The translations under genes were made by a program, and so were the position numbers. Source: Acinetobacter gerneri DSM 14967 = CIP 107464 = MTCC 9824 (GTDB taxonomy: Bacteria > Pseudomonadota > Gammaproteobacteria > Pseudomonadales > Moraxellaceae). Taken from it: DNA of 64,000 bases. Of this stretch, positions 56,072 to 64,000 are shown in pieces; position 1 is the stretch's first letter, and every line of letters begins with the position of its first letter. The DNA is taken from assembly GCF_000368565.1 (NCBI RefSeq), contig NZ_KB849544.1, positions 1 through 64,000 of the forward strand, written 5' to 3'. The notes under the pieces were generated by a model that saw only the letters and a program-made list of their open reading frames with translations, did no database searches and was not told the origin of the DNA.

Positions 56072-56734
56072 ATGATAAATCGTGATTTTTTAAATCAGTT
56101 TAGTCAACAATTTATTGAACAAATAAAACATGTTTGTAATATTGATGGATATCTAACCTATAGTATAGATAATATTCACCATGCTTATAATTTTGAAGTG
56201 TGTGGTATACCTCGAAGCTCTATTGATGAATATTTAAATGTTCAAATCGAACATGATCCTGTGAGTTTTCGACATTTTTATCATGACCCTAAAAATGTAG
56301 CGATGCTTGATCAATACCAACCCAACGAAATGTACGCTGATTTTATGAAACGTTGGCAAGTTGAAGATACTGCTGAGTTTTTCTTTAGAAAACGGAATGG
56401 TCGCCCAATTTTTGGTATCAGTATTTTTCGAGAATCAAACAAAGAAAAGTTTAATGCACAAGAACAGAAAATTTTTGAAGCATTTTCGACATTGTCCACC
56501 AATCATTTTTATCATCATACTGATGTGATTGATCGAGATCAGGTAATGCAGGATTTCAATTTAACTAAAAAAGAAATCATCGTACTCGAAGAATTATTTT
56601 CTGATTTGGAAGGCAATCAAATTGCATTAAAGTTAAATTGTAGCCTAGCGACAGTTAAAACACATGTTCAGCATATTTATCAAAAAATCAATGTCAGAAA
56701 TCGTCAGGAATTATTGTGTAAATTTCTAAAATAA
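56072..56734 (+). CDS. LuxR-type regulator 3
   Basis: A 220-residue protein with a C-terminal LuxR helix-turn-helix (LTKKEIIVLEELFSDLEGN, SLATVKTHVQHIYQKINVRN). The N-terminal ~150 residues look like a PAS/autoinducer-binding-like ligand domain and differ from LuxR-type 1 and 2. AAAAAGGAAGG precedes the ATG. It lies directly upstream of the amine oxidase gene but is separated from it by a terminator, so it more likely regulates than shares its transcript. No LuxI-type synthase is in the window. Confidence 0.84.
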   Translation: MINRDFLNQFSQQFIEQIKHVCNIDGYLTYSIDNIHHAYNFEVCGIPRSSIDEYLNVQIEHDPVSFRHFYHDPKNVAMLDQYQPNEMYADFMKRWQVEDTAEFFFRKRNGRPIFGISIFRESNKEKFNAQEQKIFEAFSTLSTNHFYHHTDVIDRDQVMQDFNLTKKEIIVLEELFSDLEGNQIALKLNCSLATVKTHVQHIYQKINVRNRQELLCKFLK

Positions 56735-56841
56735 TCTGATCTGTTATTTTATTTAAATTTTCTTATATCTATTTTAGACGCTTTAAGCAAAGCGAGTACT
56801 TTTGTTTTTTAAATATATGTTTTTATAGTTTATATTAAATT

Positions 56842-56868
56842 AAAATCATCCTCAGGGATGATTTTTTA
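56842..56868 (+). terminator. terminator between LuxR gene 3 and the amine oxidase gene
   Basis: AATCATCC and GGATGATT form an 8-bp stem around TCAG, followed by TTTTATT. It ends three bases before an in-frame GTG (56871), which is therefore an unlikely translation start for the amine oxidase. Confidence 0.85.
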
Positions 56869-56909
56869 TTGTGTTGATTGATTTAACTTTAACTTATTCG
56901 AGTTATGAA

Positions 56910-59222
56910 ATGGATCTCAATACAATGCAATATAATGCAATTACAACTTCAGTAAAAAAATGGCTAGGGGTGCAGGTTACAGTTGCGACCGCATTATTAT
57001 CGTTAAATCAACATGTATTTGCGCACGGACAAGCAGCAACGATGTTGCCTTTATATCAAAATATGAGTGATTTTGGTGCAGAGGTTAAAAAAGATGATTT
57101 TACCAATACTTATACGATCAGTAAGGGCTCTGTGGTGGTTCGTGCCAAGCCAAACTCTGATACGGTTTTAGTCAATGGAAAACCACTCAAAGTGAGTGTG
57201 CCATTAACGATTAAAGACGGTAAACCGATCGTGAGCAAAGAATTTGCTAGTGAAATTTTTCAGTCTGGTCTAGATCAAACTTTTAAAGTCGAAAATATCG
57301 CTCATCCAATGAATGGCTTAAATGCTGAAGAAATTAAGCAAGCATTTAGCATCATTAGCCAGTCACCAAATGCATTTAAAAATATGCGTTTCTCTGAAAT
57401 TAAATTAAAAGAGCCAAATAAAGAAAAAGTTTGGGATTTCTTCCTTAATAACAAGCCTTATACCGATGATCGTATTGCTTTATTTACCATTTTAAAAGGT
57501 AAACAAGTGATTGAAGGTGAAGTGGACCTTAAAACACAAAAAGTCATTAAATGGGATGTGCTTGATCATACGCATGGTATGGTTCTATATGATGATATGG
57601 TTGCCGTACAAGAGATTGCGACTAAGAGTAAGGAATACAAAGCTGCATTGGCAAAACGTGGTATTAAAGATATTTCTAAAGTCGTGACCACGCCTTTGAC
57701 TGTTGGATATTTTGGTGGAAAAGACGGTTTAGACCGCGAATTAAATGTTTTAAAAGTTGTTTCATATTTGGATACAGGTGATGGCAACTATTGGGCACAT
57801 CCGATTGAAAACTTGGTAGCTGTTGTTGATTTGGATGCCAAAAAAATTATCAAAATTGAAGAAGGTTCAATCATTCCTGTTCCAATGCAACCAAATCCGA
57901 TTGCATCAAAAAATGATAAAAATGCATTTAAACCACTCAATATCGTAGAGCCAGAGGGTAAAAACTTTACGATTACAGGTCAGACTGTACATTGGGGACC
58001 TTGGTGTTTCCACGTTGGGATTGATTCGCGTGTAGGACTCCAACTGGGTACTGTTACCTATAAAGATAAAGGCGTGAAACGTAAGGTCATGTACGAGGGT
58101 AACCTTGGTGGGATGGTTGTGCCTTATGGTGATCCTGATATTGGCTGGTATTTCAAATCATATTTGGATTCTGGTGAATATGGCATGGGTACTTTGACGT
58201 CTTCAATTGAAAAAGGTATTGATGCACCAGACAACGCTGTGCTTTTAGATGCTGTGATTGCAGATTACACAGGGCAACCACGCGTGATTCCAAATGCGAT
58301 TGCGATTTTTGAACGCTATGCAGGACCAGAATATAAACACCAAGAAATGGGGCAGCCAAATATCAGTGCTGAACGTCGTGAACTTGTCGTACGCTGGATC
58401 AGTACGGTAGGTAACTATGACTATATGTTTGACTGGGTATTTAACAATAACGGCATCATCGGCATTAACGCAGGTGCAACGGGGATTGAAGCCGTTAAAG
58501 GCGTAAAAGCACGTACCATGCATGATGCAAGTGCAAAAGAAGATACTCGCTATGGTACTTTGATTGACCACAATATCGTGGGAACGACCCATCAACATAT
58601 CTACAATTTCCGTTTAGATATGGATGTTGATGGTGAAAATAATAGCTTTATGGAAATGGACCCTGTTGTTGTACCAAATGTGCGTGGTGGTCCTCGTTCA
58701 AGTGCAATGGAAGTGAAACAACGTATTGTTGATTCTGAACAAGAAGCTGCACAAAAGTTTGATCCATCAACGATTCGTTTGTTGAGTAATGTCAACAAAG
58801 AAAATAAGTTAGGCAATCCCGTGTCTTATCAAATTATTCCATTTGCAGGCGGTACTCATCCAATTGCTAAAGGTGCAAATTTTGCTAAAGACGAATGGTT
58901 ATTTAAACGTTTGAGCTTTATGGATAAACAAATTTGGGTCACAAAATACAATCCAGATGAGCGATTCCCAGAAGGAAAATATTCAAACCGTTCGGATAAA
59001 GACACAGGACTAGGTCAGTTTGTTGCAAATAACGACAACATTAACAATAAAGACGTAGTGGTTTGGATGACCACAGGAACAACCCACGTTGCTCGTGCAG
59101 AAGAATGGCCGATCATGCCTACGGAATGGGTTTATACCATGCTTAAACCGTGGAACTTCTTTGACAGTACGCCAACTTTAAAATCAGACGAACAAGCATC
59201 AAAACCACAAAGCGGACATTAA
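56910..59222 (+). CDS. tynA: periplasmic copper amine oxidase (tyramine/phenylethylamine oxidase)
   Basis: A ~770-residue topaquinone copper amine oxidase. A signal peptide ends near VFAHG, then comes the N-terminal D1 domain seen in E. coli TynA (about residues 40-115). The catalytic core has the topaquinone Tyr in TVGNYDYMF (near 503), the catalytic base Asp in YLDSGEYG and the copper ligands HQH (THQHIYNF) plus a late His in TTHVARAEEW. It oxidises aromatic amines to aldehydes with release of NH3 and H2O2. Tyramine would give 4-hydroxyphenylacetaldehyde, and dopamine its catechol analogue. The start at 56910 is the first ATG past a terminator; 56925 is possible. Confidence 0.92.
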   Translation: MDLNTMQYNAITTSVKKWLGVQVTVATALLSLNQHVFAHGQAATMLPLYQNMSDFGAEVKKDDFTNTYTISKGSVVVRAKPNSDTVLVNGKPLKVSVPLTIKDGKPIVSKEFASEIFQSGLDQTFKVENIAHPMNGLNAEEIKQAFSIISQSPNAFKNMRFSEIKLKEPNKEKVWDFFLNNKPYTDDRIALFTILKGKQVIEGEVDLKTQKVIKWDVLDHTHGMVLYDDMVAVQEIATKSKEYKAALAKRGIKDISKVVTTPLTVGYFGGKDGLDRELNVLKVVSYLDTGDGNYWAHPIENLVAVVDLDAKKIIKIEEGSIIPVPMQPNPIASKNDKNAFKPLNIVEPEGKNFTITGQTVHWGPWCFHVGIDSRVGLQLGTVTYKDKGVKRKVMYEGNLGGMVVPYGDPDIGWYFKSYLDSGEYGMGTLTSSIEKGIDAPDNAVLLDAVIADYTGQPRVIPNAIAIFERYAGPEYKHQEMGQPNISAERRELVVRWISTVGNYDYMFDWVFNNNGIIGINAGATGIEAVKGVKARTMHDASAKEDTRYGTLIDHNIVGTTHQHIYNFRLDMDVDGENNSFMEMDPVVVPNVRGGPRSSAMEVKQRIVDSEQEAAQKFDPSTIRLLSNVNKENKLGNPVSYQIIPFAGGTHPIAKGANFAKDEWLFKRLSFMDKQIWVTKYNPDERFPEGKYSNRSDKDTGLGQFVANNDNINNKDVVVWMTTGTTHVARAEEWPIMPTEWVYTMLKPWNFFDSTPTLKSDEQASKPQSGH

Positions 59223-59230
59223 GTTCAACA

Positions 59231-59256
59231 AAGGATCGACAGGAAGTCGGTCCTTT
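59231..59256 (+). terminator. hairpin between amine oxidase and porin genes
   Basis: AAGGATCGAC and GTCGGTCCTT form a 10-bp stem with one G-T pair, then TTCTTTC. It lies inside what looks like one operon, so it may be a partial terminator that lowers porin expression. Confidence 0.6.
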
Positions 59257-59285
59257 TCTTTCACTTTATTTTAAGAATATAAATC

Positions 59286-60575
59286 ATGAAAAAAATACTG
59301 CAAAAAATGGCAATAACTGCCTTAGCAACAGGGGTAATGCAAGCACATGCTGAATATGTTTATTCACATGATGGTTTAACGATAAAACCAACTGCAGAAC
59401 TGACCTATGGCATGTTTTACAGCGATAAAAGTTATCAAAATCCAGAGTCTGAGTCTCACAAATATTGGCATGAAATCTATGCAAAATATGGTGCAAAAGC
59501 CAACTATGATTTGGCAAACTCATCACTTTATGCGAGCTTGGTCGGGATTAGCTCTGCGACCTTAGGTGATGGTGATGCAGGCAATTTGACCACAGGTGAT
59601 GAGCACAGAACCTCAGTCGATGAATGGAAAATCGGTTTTAGAAATGCCAAGAGCGATCAAGAAAATGCAACAATAGATCTGAATATTGGGCGTCAAAATG
59701 TTGTGGTCGGTGATGGGTTTATCGTGGCTGGCGATGCTTTAAATATGGGTAAAGGCATAGCAGATGAACTTGATCGAGGTGGTGGTTACTATCTTGCGGC
59801 ACGTAGAAGTTTTGATTTTACAACCGTCCTTGATTTTAAACCGATTGATGAGTTAGCAACACGCTGGATGTATCTTGAATCAGATAATAAAGCACAAAAT
59901 AAAGCCAAACTTTGGTTAACGGATTGGCAGTATACAAAGCCAAAATATGATCTTGGATTGACATATTTACAGATCACTGACCTAGATGATCCATTCAATG
60001 AAACGGATCGCAAAGATTTAAAAGATGTTGCAGTTCGTGGTAAAACAAAACTGAATGAACAACTTGGTATATCGGGTGAATTTGTTCATCAGGATAAAAA
60101 ATCTGATAATGAAAATGCGTGGTATTTGGGGATAAATTACACATTTGATCAAGTGAAATATACGCCAAATCTAAGCTATCGATATTCATCATTTTCAGAG
60201 AGTTATGACCCATTATTTTATGGAAATACCGATGCAGGGTTTGGGACTTGGTTTCAAGGAGAGGTTGCAGGAAACTATGCAGGACCTTTCAATTCAAATG
60301 CACGTATTCACCAAATTTCATTACAGGCATCAGTTAAAGAAAATCTACATTTAGGTTTGTTGGCTTATCGATTTGAAACCATTAAGAAGACCTACGAAAA
60401 TCTTGATGGACATGAAATCGATGCTTTCGCGATCTGGTCTCCAACGAAGCAAATCAATGTGATTCCATTGATTGGTTTTTATAAACCTAAAAAAGATATA
60501 GAAAACAAAGGTTCTCAGGTCTCGGATAACAAGACCAATACCTATGCTCAACTCATTTTGCAGTATTTATATTAG
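59286..60575 (+). CDS. outer-membrane porin, alginate-export-like barrel
   Basis: A 429-residue protein with a signal peptide (MKKILQKMAITALATGVMQAHA) and a mature beta-barrel ending in an aromatic residue (LILQYLY). IDLNIGRQNVVVGDGF and similar strands resemble the AlgE-type 'alginate export' porin family, which also includes uptake channels for small aromatic substrates. It follows the amine oxidase gene by 63 bases and ends at a terminator, so it probably passes aromatic amines or acids into the periplasm where that enzyme works. Confidence 0.78.
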   Translation: MKKILQKMAITALATGVMQAHAEYVYSHDGLTIKPTAELTYGMFYSDKSYQNPESESHKYWHEIYAKYGAKANYDLANSSLYASLVGISSATLGDGDAGNLTTGDEHRTSVDEWKIGFRNAKSDQENATIDLNIGRQNVVVGDGFIVAGDALNMGKGIADELDRGGGYYLAARRSFDFTTVLDFKPIDELATRWMYLESDNKAQNKAKLWLTDWQYTKPKYDLGLTYLQITDLDDPFNETDRKDLKDVAVRGKTKLNEQLGISGEFVHQDKKSDNENAWYLGINYTFDQVKYTPNLSYRYSSFSESYDPLFYGNTDAGFGTWFQGEVAGNYAGPFNSNARIHQISLQASVKENLHLGLLAYRFETIKKTYENLDGHEIDAFAIWSPTKQINVIPLIGFYKPKKDIENKGSQVSDNKTNTYAQLILQYLY

Positions 60576-60584
60576 ATTTTATGT

Positions 60585-60621
60585 AAAACAGGGAATAGGC
60601 TCGTCTTATTTCCTGTTTTTT
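60585..60621 (+). terminator. terminator of the porin gene
   Basis: AAAACAGG-AATA and TATT-CCTGTTTT form an imperfect stem around a nine-base loop, followed by Ts. Confidence 0.8.
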
Positions 60622-60792
60622 ATGACCTAGAGTGCGATTAGAGGTATTATTTTAATTTAAGCGATTGAATTATAATTAAATAATATTAAAAATATTTTAC
60701 TTGTTTTATATTTCTTTATCTTTTGCTTCAATATAGTTATGCGATATTTGCTAAACTTAAGCTTAGTACTTGAAAAATAAAAAATAAATGCG

Positions 60793-61059
60793 ATGATGGG
60801 GATGAGTCTTTTTGTACCGGAGAGGGTCATGCAAGATAAATTATTGCTGAATCGTGGGGATAAACTTGTACAGGTCGGATTTAGTATCAAAGGTTTTTTA
60901 AATAAAACCGATATTAAAACTTATTCAATCATCAATGAAAATGGATTAAAGGTCGGTTCAGTGATTTACCAAGATAAGACCTCGCTTTTTGGTGGTAGAT
61001 CACAATCGATCGAGCAGAGAGATATGCAAGGTCATTCAGTACAAGATTTAACTTGGTAA
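60793..61059 (+). CDS. hypothetical protein, 88 aa
   Basis: An 88-residue protein with a beta-rich look (LVQVGFSIKGFL, YSIINENGLKVGSVIYQDK). The order of strands and the phrase 'INENGLKVG' recall LURP/scramblase-like half-barrels, but I cannot assign it. Several ATGs lie close together (60793, 60796, 60802), and GGGG precedes the last, so the start could be 60802. It is convergent with pcaU and isolated between two terminators. Confidence 0.5.
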   Translation: MMGMSLFVPERVMQDKLLLNRGDKLVQVGFSIKGFLNKTDIKTYSIINENGLKVGSVIYQDKTSLFGGRSQSIEQRDMQGHSVQDLTW

Positions 61060-61105
61060 GTTTTTTTGGTAAGTTTTCTAAGATATTGAAAATTTATAAA
61101 AGTCA

Positions 61106-61133
61106 CTATAGAGCTCCATAAGGAGCTTTATAG
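61106..61133 (+). terminator. bidirectional hairpin before pcaU
   Basis: CTATAGAGCTCC and GGAGCTTTATAG form a stem around ATAA between two converging genes. T/A-rich flanks on both sides would allow use in either direction. Confidence 0.65.
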
Positions 61134-61179
61134 ATCACAATGTACCATTAAAACTTCTTTAAAATTAAGATGACAATAT

Positions 61180-62004
61180 TTAAATAACATTCCTTAATTC
61201 ACGTGCTGTTTCCTGCAATAATGGCAGTATTTGTTGAATCAAATATTGCTTCGTGGTTCGCATTGTCGGCGAAACAATATTTAAGGCAGCGACGACATTA
61301 CTTTTAGGTCCATAGATTGGTACTGCGAGCGCATGGACACCTAGTTCGTGTTCTTCACTTGAATAGCACCAGTCTTGCTCTTTGATTTGTTCTAATATTT
61401 CAAGAAATTTCTCGTTATCTGTACAACTATATTTGGTCAGTCTTTTTAGTGGATACTTTTCCAGCCATTGTTTTTGTTCATTACTTTCTAAATGCGCTAG
61501 CAGTATTTTTCCTGCAGAAGTCGCATGAGCGGGTAGACGATTTCCAAGATGCAATCCATAAGGATTGACTCGATCGGTTTGCTGATGAGCTGCACTACGC
61601 GCTATGGTAATCGCTTCTAAACCATCTAAAACCATCACGGAAAAAATCAGTGAAGTCTGTGTGGTGAGAAGATTTAATAAAGGTTGGCATATTTTTGGAA
61701 GTTGAGCACCACTGAGATAAGCACCTGAAAATTTTAAAACTTTAGGTGTTAAATAATAGTAATGTCCATCAAAATCCAAATAACCTAGATACTCTAATGT
61801 CAGCAAATGGCGTCGGGCAGCTGCACGTGTCAGTCCTGTTTTTTCAGCAGCAATACTGATATTCAATCGGTGGCGCTCTGAACCAAAGCATTCTAAGATC
61901 GCCATACCTTTACTGATACCTGCAACAAAGTCTTCATGGCGAATTGATTTTTGATTGTCTGGATTTTGAAAAGTTTTCTTTTCCTGTAAATCTTTTATTT
62001 CCAT
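61180..62004 (-). CDS. pcaU: PcaU, IclR-family activator of the pca operon
   Basis: A 274-residue IclR protein: helix-turn-helix at about residues 30-85 (GISKGMAILECF, AEKTGLTRAAARRHLLTLEYLGYLD) and the C-terminal effector domain (GNRLPAHATSAGKILLA, ELGVHALAVPIYG). Its place divergent from pcaIJF and its length match A. baylyi PcaU (about 277), which activates the operon when protocatechuate binds and represses without it. An inverted repeat in the 290-base spacer is its likely site. Confidence 0.92.
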   Translation of the reverse strand: MEIKDLQEKKTFQNPDNQKSIRHEDFVAGISKGMAILECFGSERHRLNISIAAEKTGLTRAAARRHLLTLEYLGYLDFDGHYYYLTPKVLKFSGAYLSGAQLPKICQPLLNLLTTQTSLIFSVMVLDGLEAITIARSAAHQQTDRVNPYGLHLGNRLPAHATSAGKILLAHLESNEQKQWLEKYPLKRLTKYSCTDNEKFLEILEQIKEQDWCYSSEEHELGVHALAVPIYGPKSNVVAALNIVSPTMRTTKQYLIQQILPLLQETARELRNVI

Positions 62005-62090
62005 AGTCTATTTTTTACTTCCTTATTTAGGTGATTATTATCAGTTAAGATGCATCCAAGTTTTGCTTAATATAATCTAAAAATAGAATA

Positions 62091-62131
62091 TTTGTTCGAT
62101 GATCGCACATAATTTTTATAGATCGAACAAA
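62091..62131 (+). promoter_or_regulatory. PcaU operator
   Basis: TTTGTTCGAT (62091-62100) and ATCGAACAAA (62122-62131) are perfect inverted 10-mers 31 bases apart centre to centre, about three helical turns. The layout and the GTTCGAT core agree with the site bound by PcaU/PobR in A. baylyi. It lies 87 bases from pcaU and 164 from pcaI. Confidence 0.8.
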
Positions 62132-62294
62132 ATTGCATTTTTATAGTAGAACTCCACAATAAAAATAACAACAATGGTTATTAGGAATTCAAATCAAAAC
62201 ACTCGGGAATGGGTGAGTTAAAAATCTTCATCTTTATCAGATCTCTCCTGAGCTTTTATTCCACCTTTTTGTGTATGACAAACGGAGTTGACCG

Positions 62295-62966
62295 ATGATC
62301 AATAAAAGTGCTCTTTCACTTCACGACGCGCTTTCAAAAATTAAGGATGGTTCAACCATCATGATTGGCGGGTTTGGAACAGCAGGACAGCCTGCTGAAC
62401 TGATTGATGGGTTGATTGAACTGGGCAAAAAAGATTTGGTCATTATCAACAACAACGCAGGCAATGGCGATTATGGATTGGCTAAACTGATTAAAGCTGG
62501 TGCTGTCCGTAAAATTATCTGTTCATTCCCACGTCAGTCTGATTCTTATATTTTTGATGAAGCCTATCGCGCTGGCGAAATCGAATTGGAATTGGTGCCA
62601 CAAGGAAACCTTGCTTGCCGTATCCAAGCTGCGGGTATGGGTTTAGGTCCGATTTATACCCCAACAGGATTTGGAACTTTATTGGCGGAAGGCAAACCAA
62701 CGCTGAACTTTGAAGGTAAAGATTACGTTTTGGAAAATCCAATTCGCGCAGATTTTGCTTTGATCAAAGCAGAACAAGGCGACCGTTGGGGCAACCTTGT
62801 TTATCGTAAAGCAGCACGAAACTTTGGACCAATTATGGCGATGGCTGCCGATTGTACCATTGCACAAGTGGCTGAAGTGGTTGAACTTGGTGCATTAGAC
62901 CCAGAACACATCATCACTCCTGGTATTTTCGTTCAGCATGTTGTTGCTGTAAAACCTGCACAATAA
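62295..62966 (+). CDS. pcaI: PcaI, 3-oxoadipate CoA-transferase subunit A
   Basis: A 223-residue alpha subunit of the CoA-transferase, with GSTIMIGGFGTAGQPAELID and NNNAGNGDYGLAKL typical of family I transferases. With PcaJ it moves CoA from succinyl-CoA to beta-ketoadipate, the next-to-last step of protocatechuate breakdown. ACGGAG precedes the ATG. It begins the pca operon, 19 bases ahead of pcaJ. Confidence 0.96.
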   Translation: MINKSALSLHDALSKIKDGSTIMIGGFGTAGQPAELIDGLIELGKKDLVIINNNAGNGDYGLAKLIKAGAVRKIICSFPRQSDSYIFDEAYRAGEIELELVPQGNLACRIQAAGMGLGPIYTPTGFGTLLAEGKPTLNFEGKDYVLENPIRADFALIKAEQGDRWGNLVYRKAARNFGPIMAMAADCTIAQVAEVVELGALDPEHIITPGIFVQHVVAVKPAQ

Positions 62967-62985
62967 TTGGATTGGGAGATTCATA

Positions 62986-63642
62986 ATGAGCTATAACAAA
63001 CTGACTCGCGATCAAATTGCAGAACGTGTTGCCCAAGATATTCCAGATGGTGCTTATGTCAATTTAGGTATCGGATTGCCGACTAAAATTGCCAGCTATT
63101 TACCTTCAGACAAAGACGTATTTTTACACTCTGAAAATGGTTTATTGGCTTTTGGTCCACCACCAGAAAAAGGTCAAGAAGATCCAGAATTGATCAATGC
63201 AGGTAAAGAATTTGTCACCATGCTTACCGGTGGTGCATTTTTCCATCATGGTGATTCATTTGCCATGATGCGTGGTGGACACCTTGATATTGCTGTGCTT
63301 GGTGCATTCCAAGTTGCTGAAAATGGTGATCTTGCAAACTGGCATACAGGCGCGCCTGATGCGATTCCTGCAGTTGGTGGTGCGATGGATTTGGCTGTTG
63401 GTGCTAAAAAAGTATTTATCACCACAGACCATGTCACTAAGAAAGGTGAACCTAAAATCGTAGCGGAATTGAGCTACCCCGTTACAGGTAAAAATTGCGT
63501 AGACCGTATTTATACAGATTTATGTGTGATTGATGTGACTGCTGACGGCTTAAAAGTGATTGAAAAAGTGGATGGTTTAAGCTTTGAAGAATTGCAAAGC
63601 TTAACAGGTGCAAAATTGACTGACGCGACAACGGCTCAATAA
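62986..63642 (+). CDS. pcaJ: PcaJ, 3-oxoadipate CoA-transferase subunit B
   Basis: A 218-residue beta subunit. The catalytic Glu that forms the CoA thioester lies in HSENGLLAFGP, preceded by VNLGIGLPTKIASYL. GGGAG precedes the ATG. In related species pcaF follows closely; here a 238-base block of inverted repeats separates the two. Confidence 0.96.
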   Translation: MSYNKLTRDQIAERVAQDIPDGAYVNLGIGLPTKIASYLPSDKDVFLHSENGLLAFGPPPEKGQEDPELINAGKEFVTMLTGGAFFHHGDSFAMMRGGHLDIAVLGAFQVAENGDLANWHTGAPDAIPAVGGAMDLAVGAKKVFITTDHVTKKGEPKIVAELSYPVTGKNCVDRIYTDLCVIDVTADGLKVIEKVDGLSFEELQSLTGAKLTDATTAQ

Positions 63643-63858
63643 ATCCCCCTCGATCCCCCTTTGATAAAGGGGGAAGTAAAGGTGGATTTAGGGGGATTAA
63701 CCCCCCAAGCACCCTTTAGAAAAGGGAGGCTTTATGCAAAATGTATCGGCGTCATAAATAAACAAGTTCCCCTTTGAAAAAGGGGGAAGTCGAGGCGGAT
63801 TTAGGGAGATCTTAAAATCCCTCCCAGCCTCCCTTTAAAAAAGGGAGGAGCTTCTAAA
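63643..63858 (+). repeat. GC-rich inverted-repeat block between pcaJ and pcaF
   Basis: At least three hairpin units occur in tandem. One has AATCCCCCT...AGGGGGATT as outer arms and CCCCCTTTGATAAAGGGGG inside. Others contain CCCCTTTGAAAAAGGGGG and CCTCCCTTTAAAAAAGGGAG. They are far more GC-rich than the flanks and look like REP/MITE-type intergenic repeats. They would form strong RNA structures within the pca transcript. Confidence 0.85.
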
Positions 63859-63880
63859 TATATAAAATGGAACATATGAA

Positions 63881-64000
63881 ATGAAAAACGCATATATCAT
63901 CGATGCTATTCGCACTCCATTTGGCCGCTATGCAGGTGGTCTAGCTCCTGTACGTGCAGATGATTTGGGTGCATTACCCATCAAAGCCTTGATTGAACGC
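63881..64000 (+). CDS. pcaF: PcaF, 3-oxoadipyl-CoA thiolase, N-terminal part
   Basis: The first 40 codons (MKNAYIIDAIRTPFGRYAGG, then LAPVRADDLGALPIKALIER) match the N-terminus of PcaF, which splits beta-ketoadipyl-CoA into succinyl-CoA and acetyl-CoA. The frame is open to the window edge, so the gene is cut by the boundary and not broken. It follows the repeat block after pcaJ; only a weak GGA is seen upstream. Confidence 0.95.
   Translation, partial: MKNAYIIDAIRTPFGRYAGGLAPVRADDLGALPIKALIER

Noticed and set aside
56072..56734. Quorum-sensing LuxR/LuxI pair
   Set aside because: No acyl-homoserine-lactone synthase gene is present anywhere in the window.
56871..56909. GTG start for the copper amine oxidase
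   Set aside because: It is three bases past a terminator, leaving no leader or ribosome-binding site, and the extension would precede a normal signal peptide.
63643..63858. Operon-ending terminator after pcaJ
   Set aside because: The hairpins are repeated several times, have no clear final T run, and pcaF of the same operon follows; a repeat element explains them better.

Overview
The window is a chromosomal segment of a low-GC gamma-proteobacterium, most probably an environmental Acinetobacter. The main reasons are the pcaU-pcaIJF layout, a two-component 4-hydroxyphenylacetate hydroxylase of the A. baumannii C1/C2 type, the AT-rich spacers and the form of the type VI secretion (T6SS) cargo genes. 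It opens with the 3' end of a 5S rRNA gene and its terminator.

Region 1 (about 0.3-9.3 kb) holds housekeeping and envelope genes: a lytic transglycosylase, a DUF2007/zinc-ribbon protein, a six-gene minus-strand operon resembling the poorly characterised E. coli ynbABCD locus, a PAP2 lipid phosphatase and a YbaK-type deacylase. The operon encodes a CDP-alcohol phosphotransferase, a hydrolase-methyltransferase fusion, a PAP2-dual-specificity phosphatase fusion, a small membrane protein, an acyltransferase and a CdsA-like protein.

Region 2 (9.4-20.6 kb) is a T6SS effector module: PAAR, VgrG, DUF2169 adaptor and a 1,658-residue Rhs protein with a C-terminal HYD1-like putative ADP-ribosyltransferase, followed by its immunity gene. 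Downstream lies a series of displaced Rhs tips: an orphan toxin cassette with immunity gene, a lone immunity-like gene, and a decayed copy of the same HYD1 toxin/immunity type between further Rhs-core relics. Region 3 (21.2-25.9 kb) has a small HTH-like protein, an operon for an outer-membrane barrel, a secreted Ntn hydrolase and a lipoprotein, an MFS transporter and a hotdog thioesterase.

Region 4 (26-60.6 kb) is a large aromatic-catabolism island built around the homoprotocatechuate (3,4-dihydroxyphenylacetate) meta-cleavage pathway. It contains hpaG1G2EDFHI, a succinate-semialdehyde dehydrogenase gene, a transporter, the two-component 4-HPA 3-hydroxylase, and the regulators HpaA and HpaR. 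Around this core sit genes that could feed side-chain or ring-modified phenylethanoids into it: a copper amine oxidase, a GMC alcohol dehydrogenase with an aldehyde dehydrogenase, two VanA-like Rieske oxygenases with a reductase, a third Rieske oxygenase with its own reductase, two porins, a second MFS transporter, three LuxR-type regulators, a second AraC and a LysR. A near-palindromic element (core AGTTAATATATTAACT), often abutting a TATAAA-like -10 box, recurs upstream of hpaG1, the transporter gene, a LuxR gene, the OprD porin gene, hpaR and an MFS gene. It is the best candidate for a shared HpaR operator.

Region 5 (60.8-64 kb) begins the beta-ketoadipate (pca) operon: divergent pcaU and pcaIJ, then GC-rich inverted repeats, then the start of pcaF, cut by the window edge. 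The two ring-cleavage routes thus lie side by side: homoprotocatechuate to pyruvate and succinate, and protocatechuate to succinyl-CoA and acetyl-CoA.
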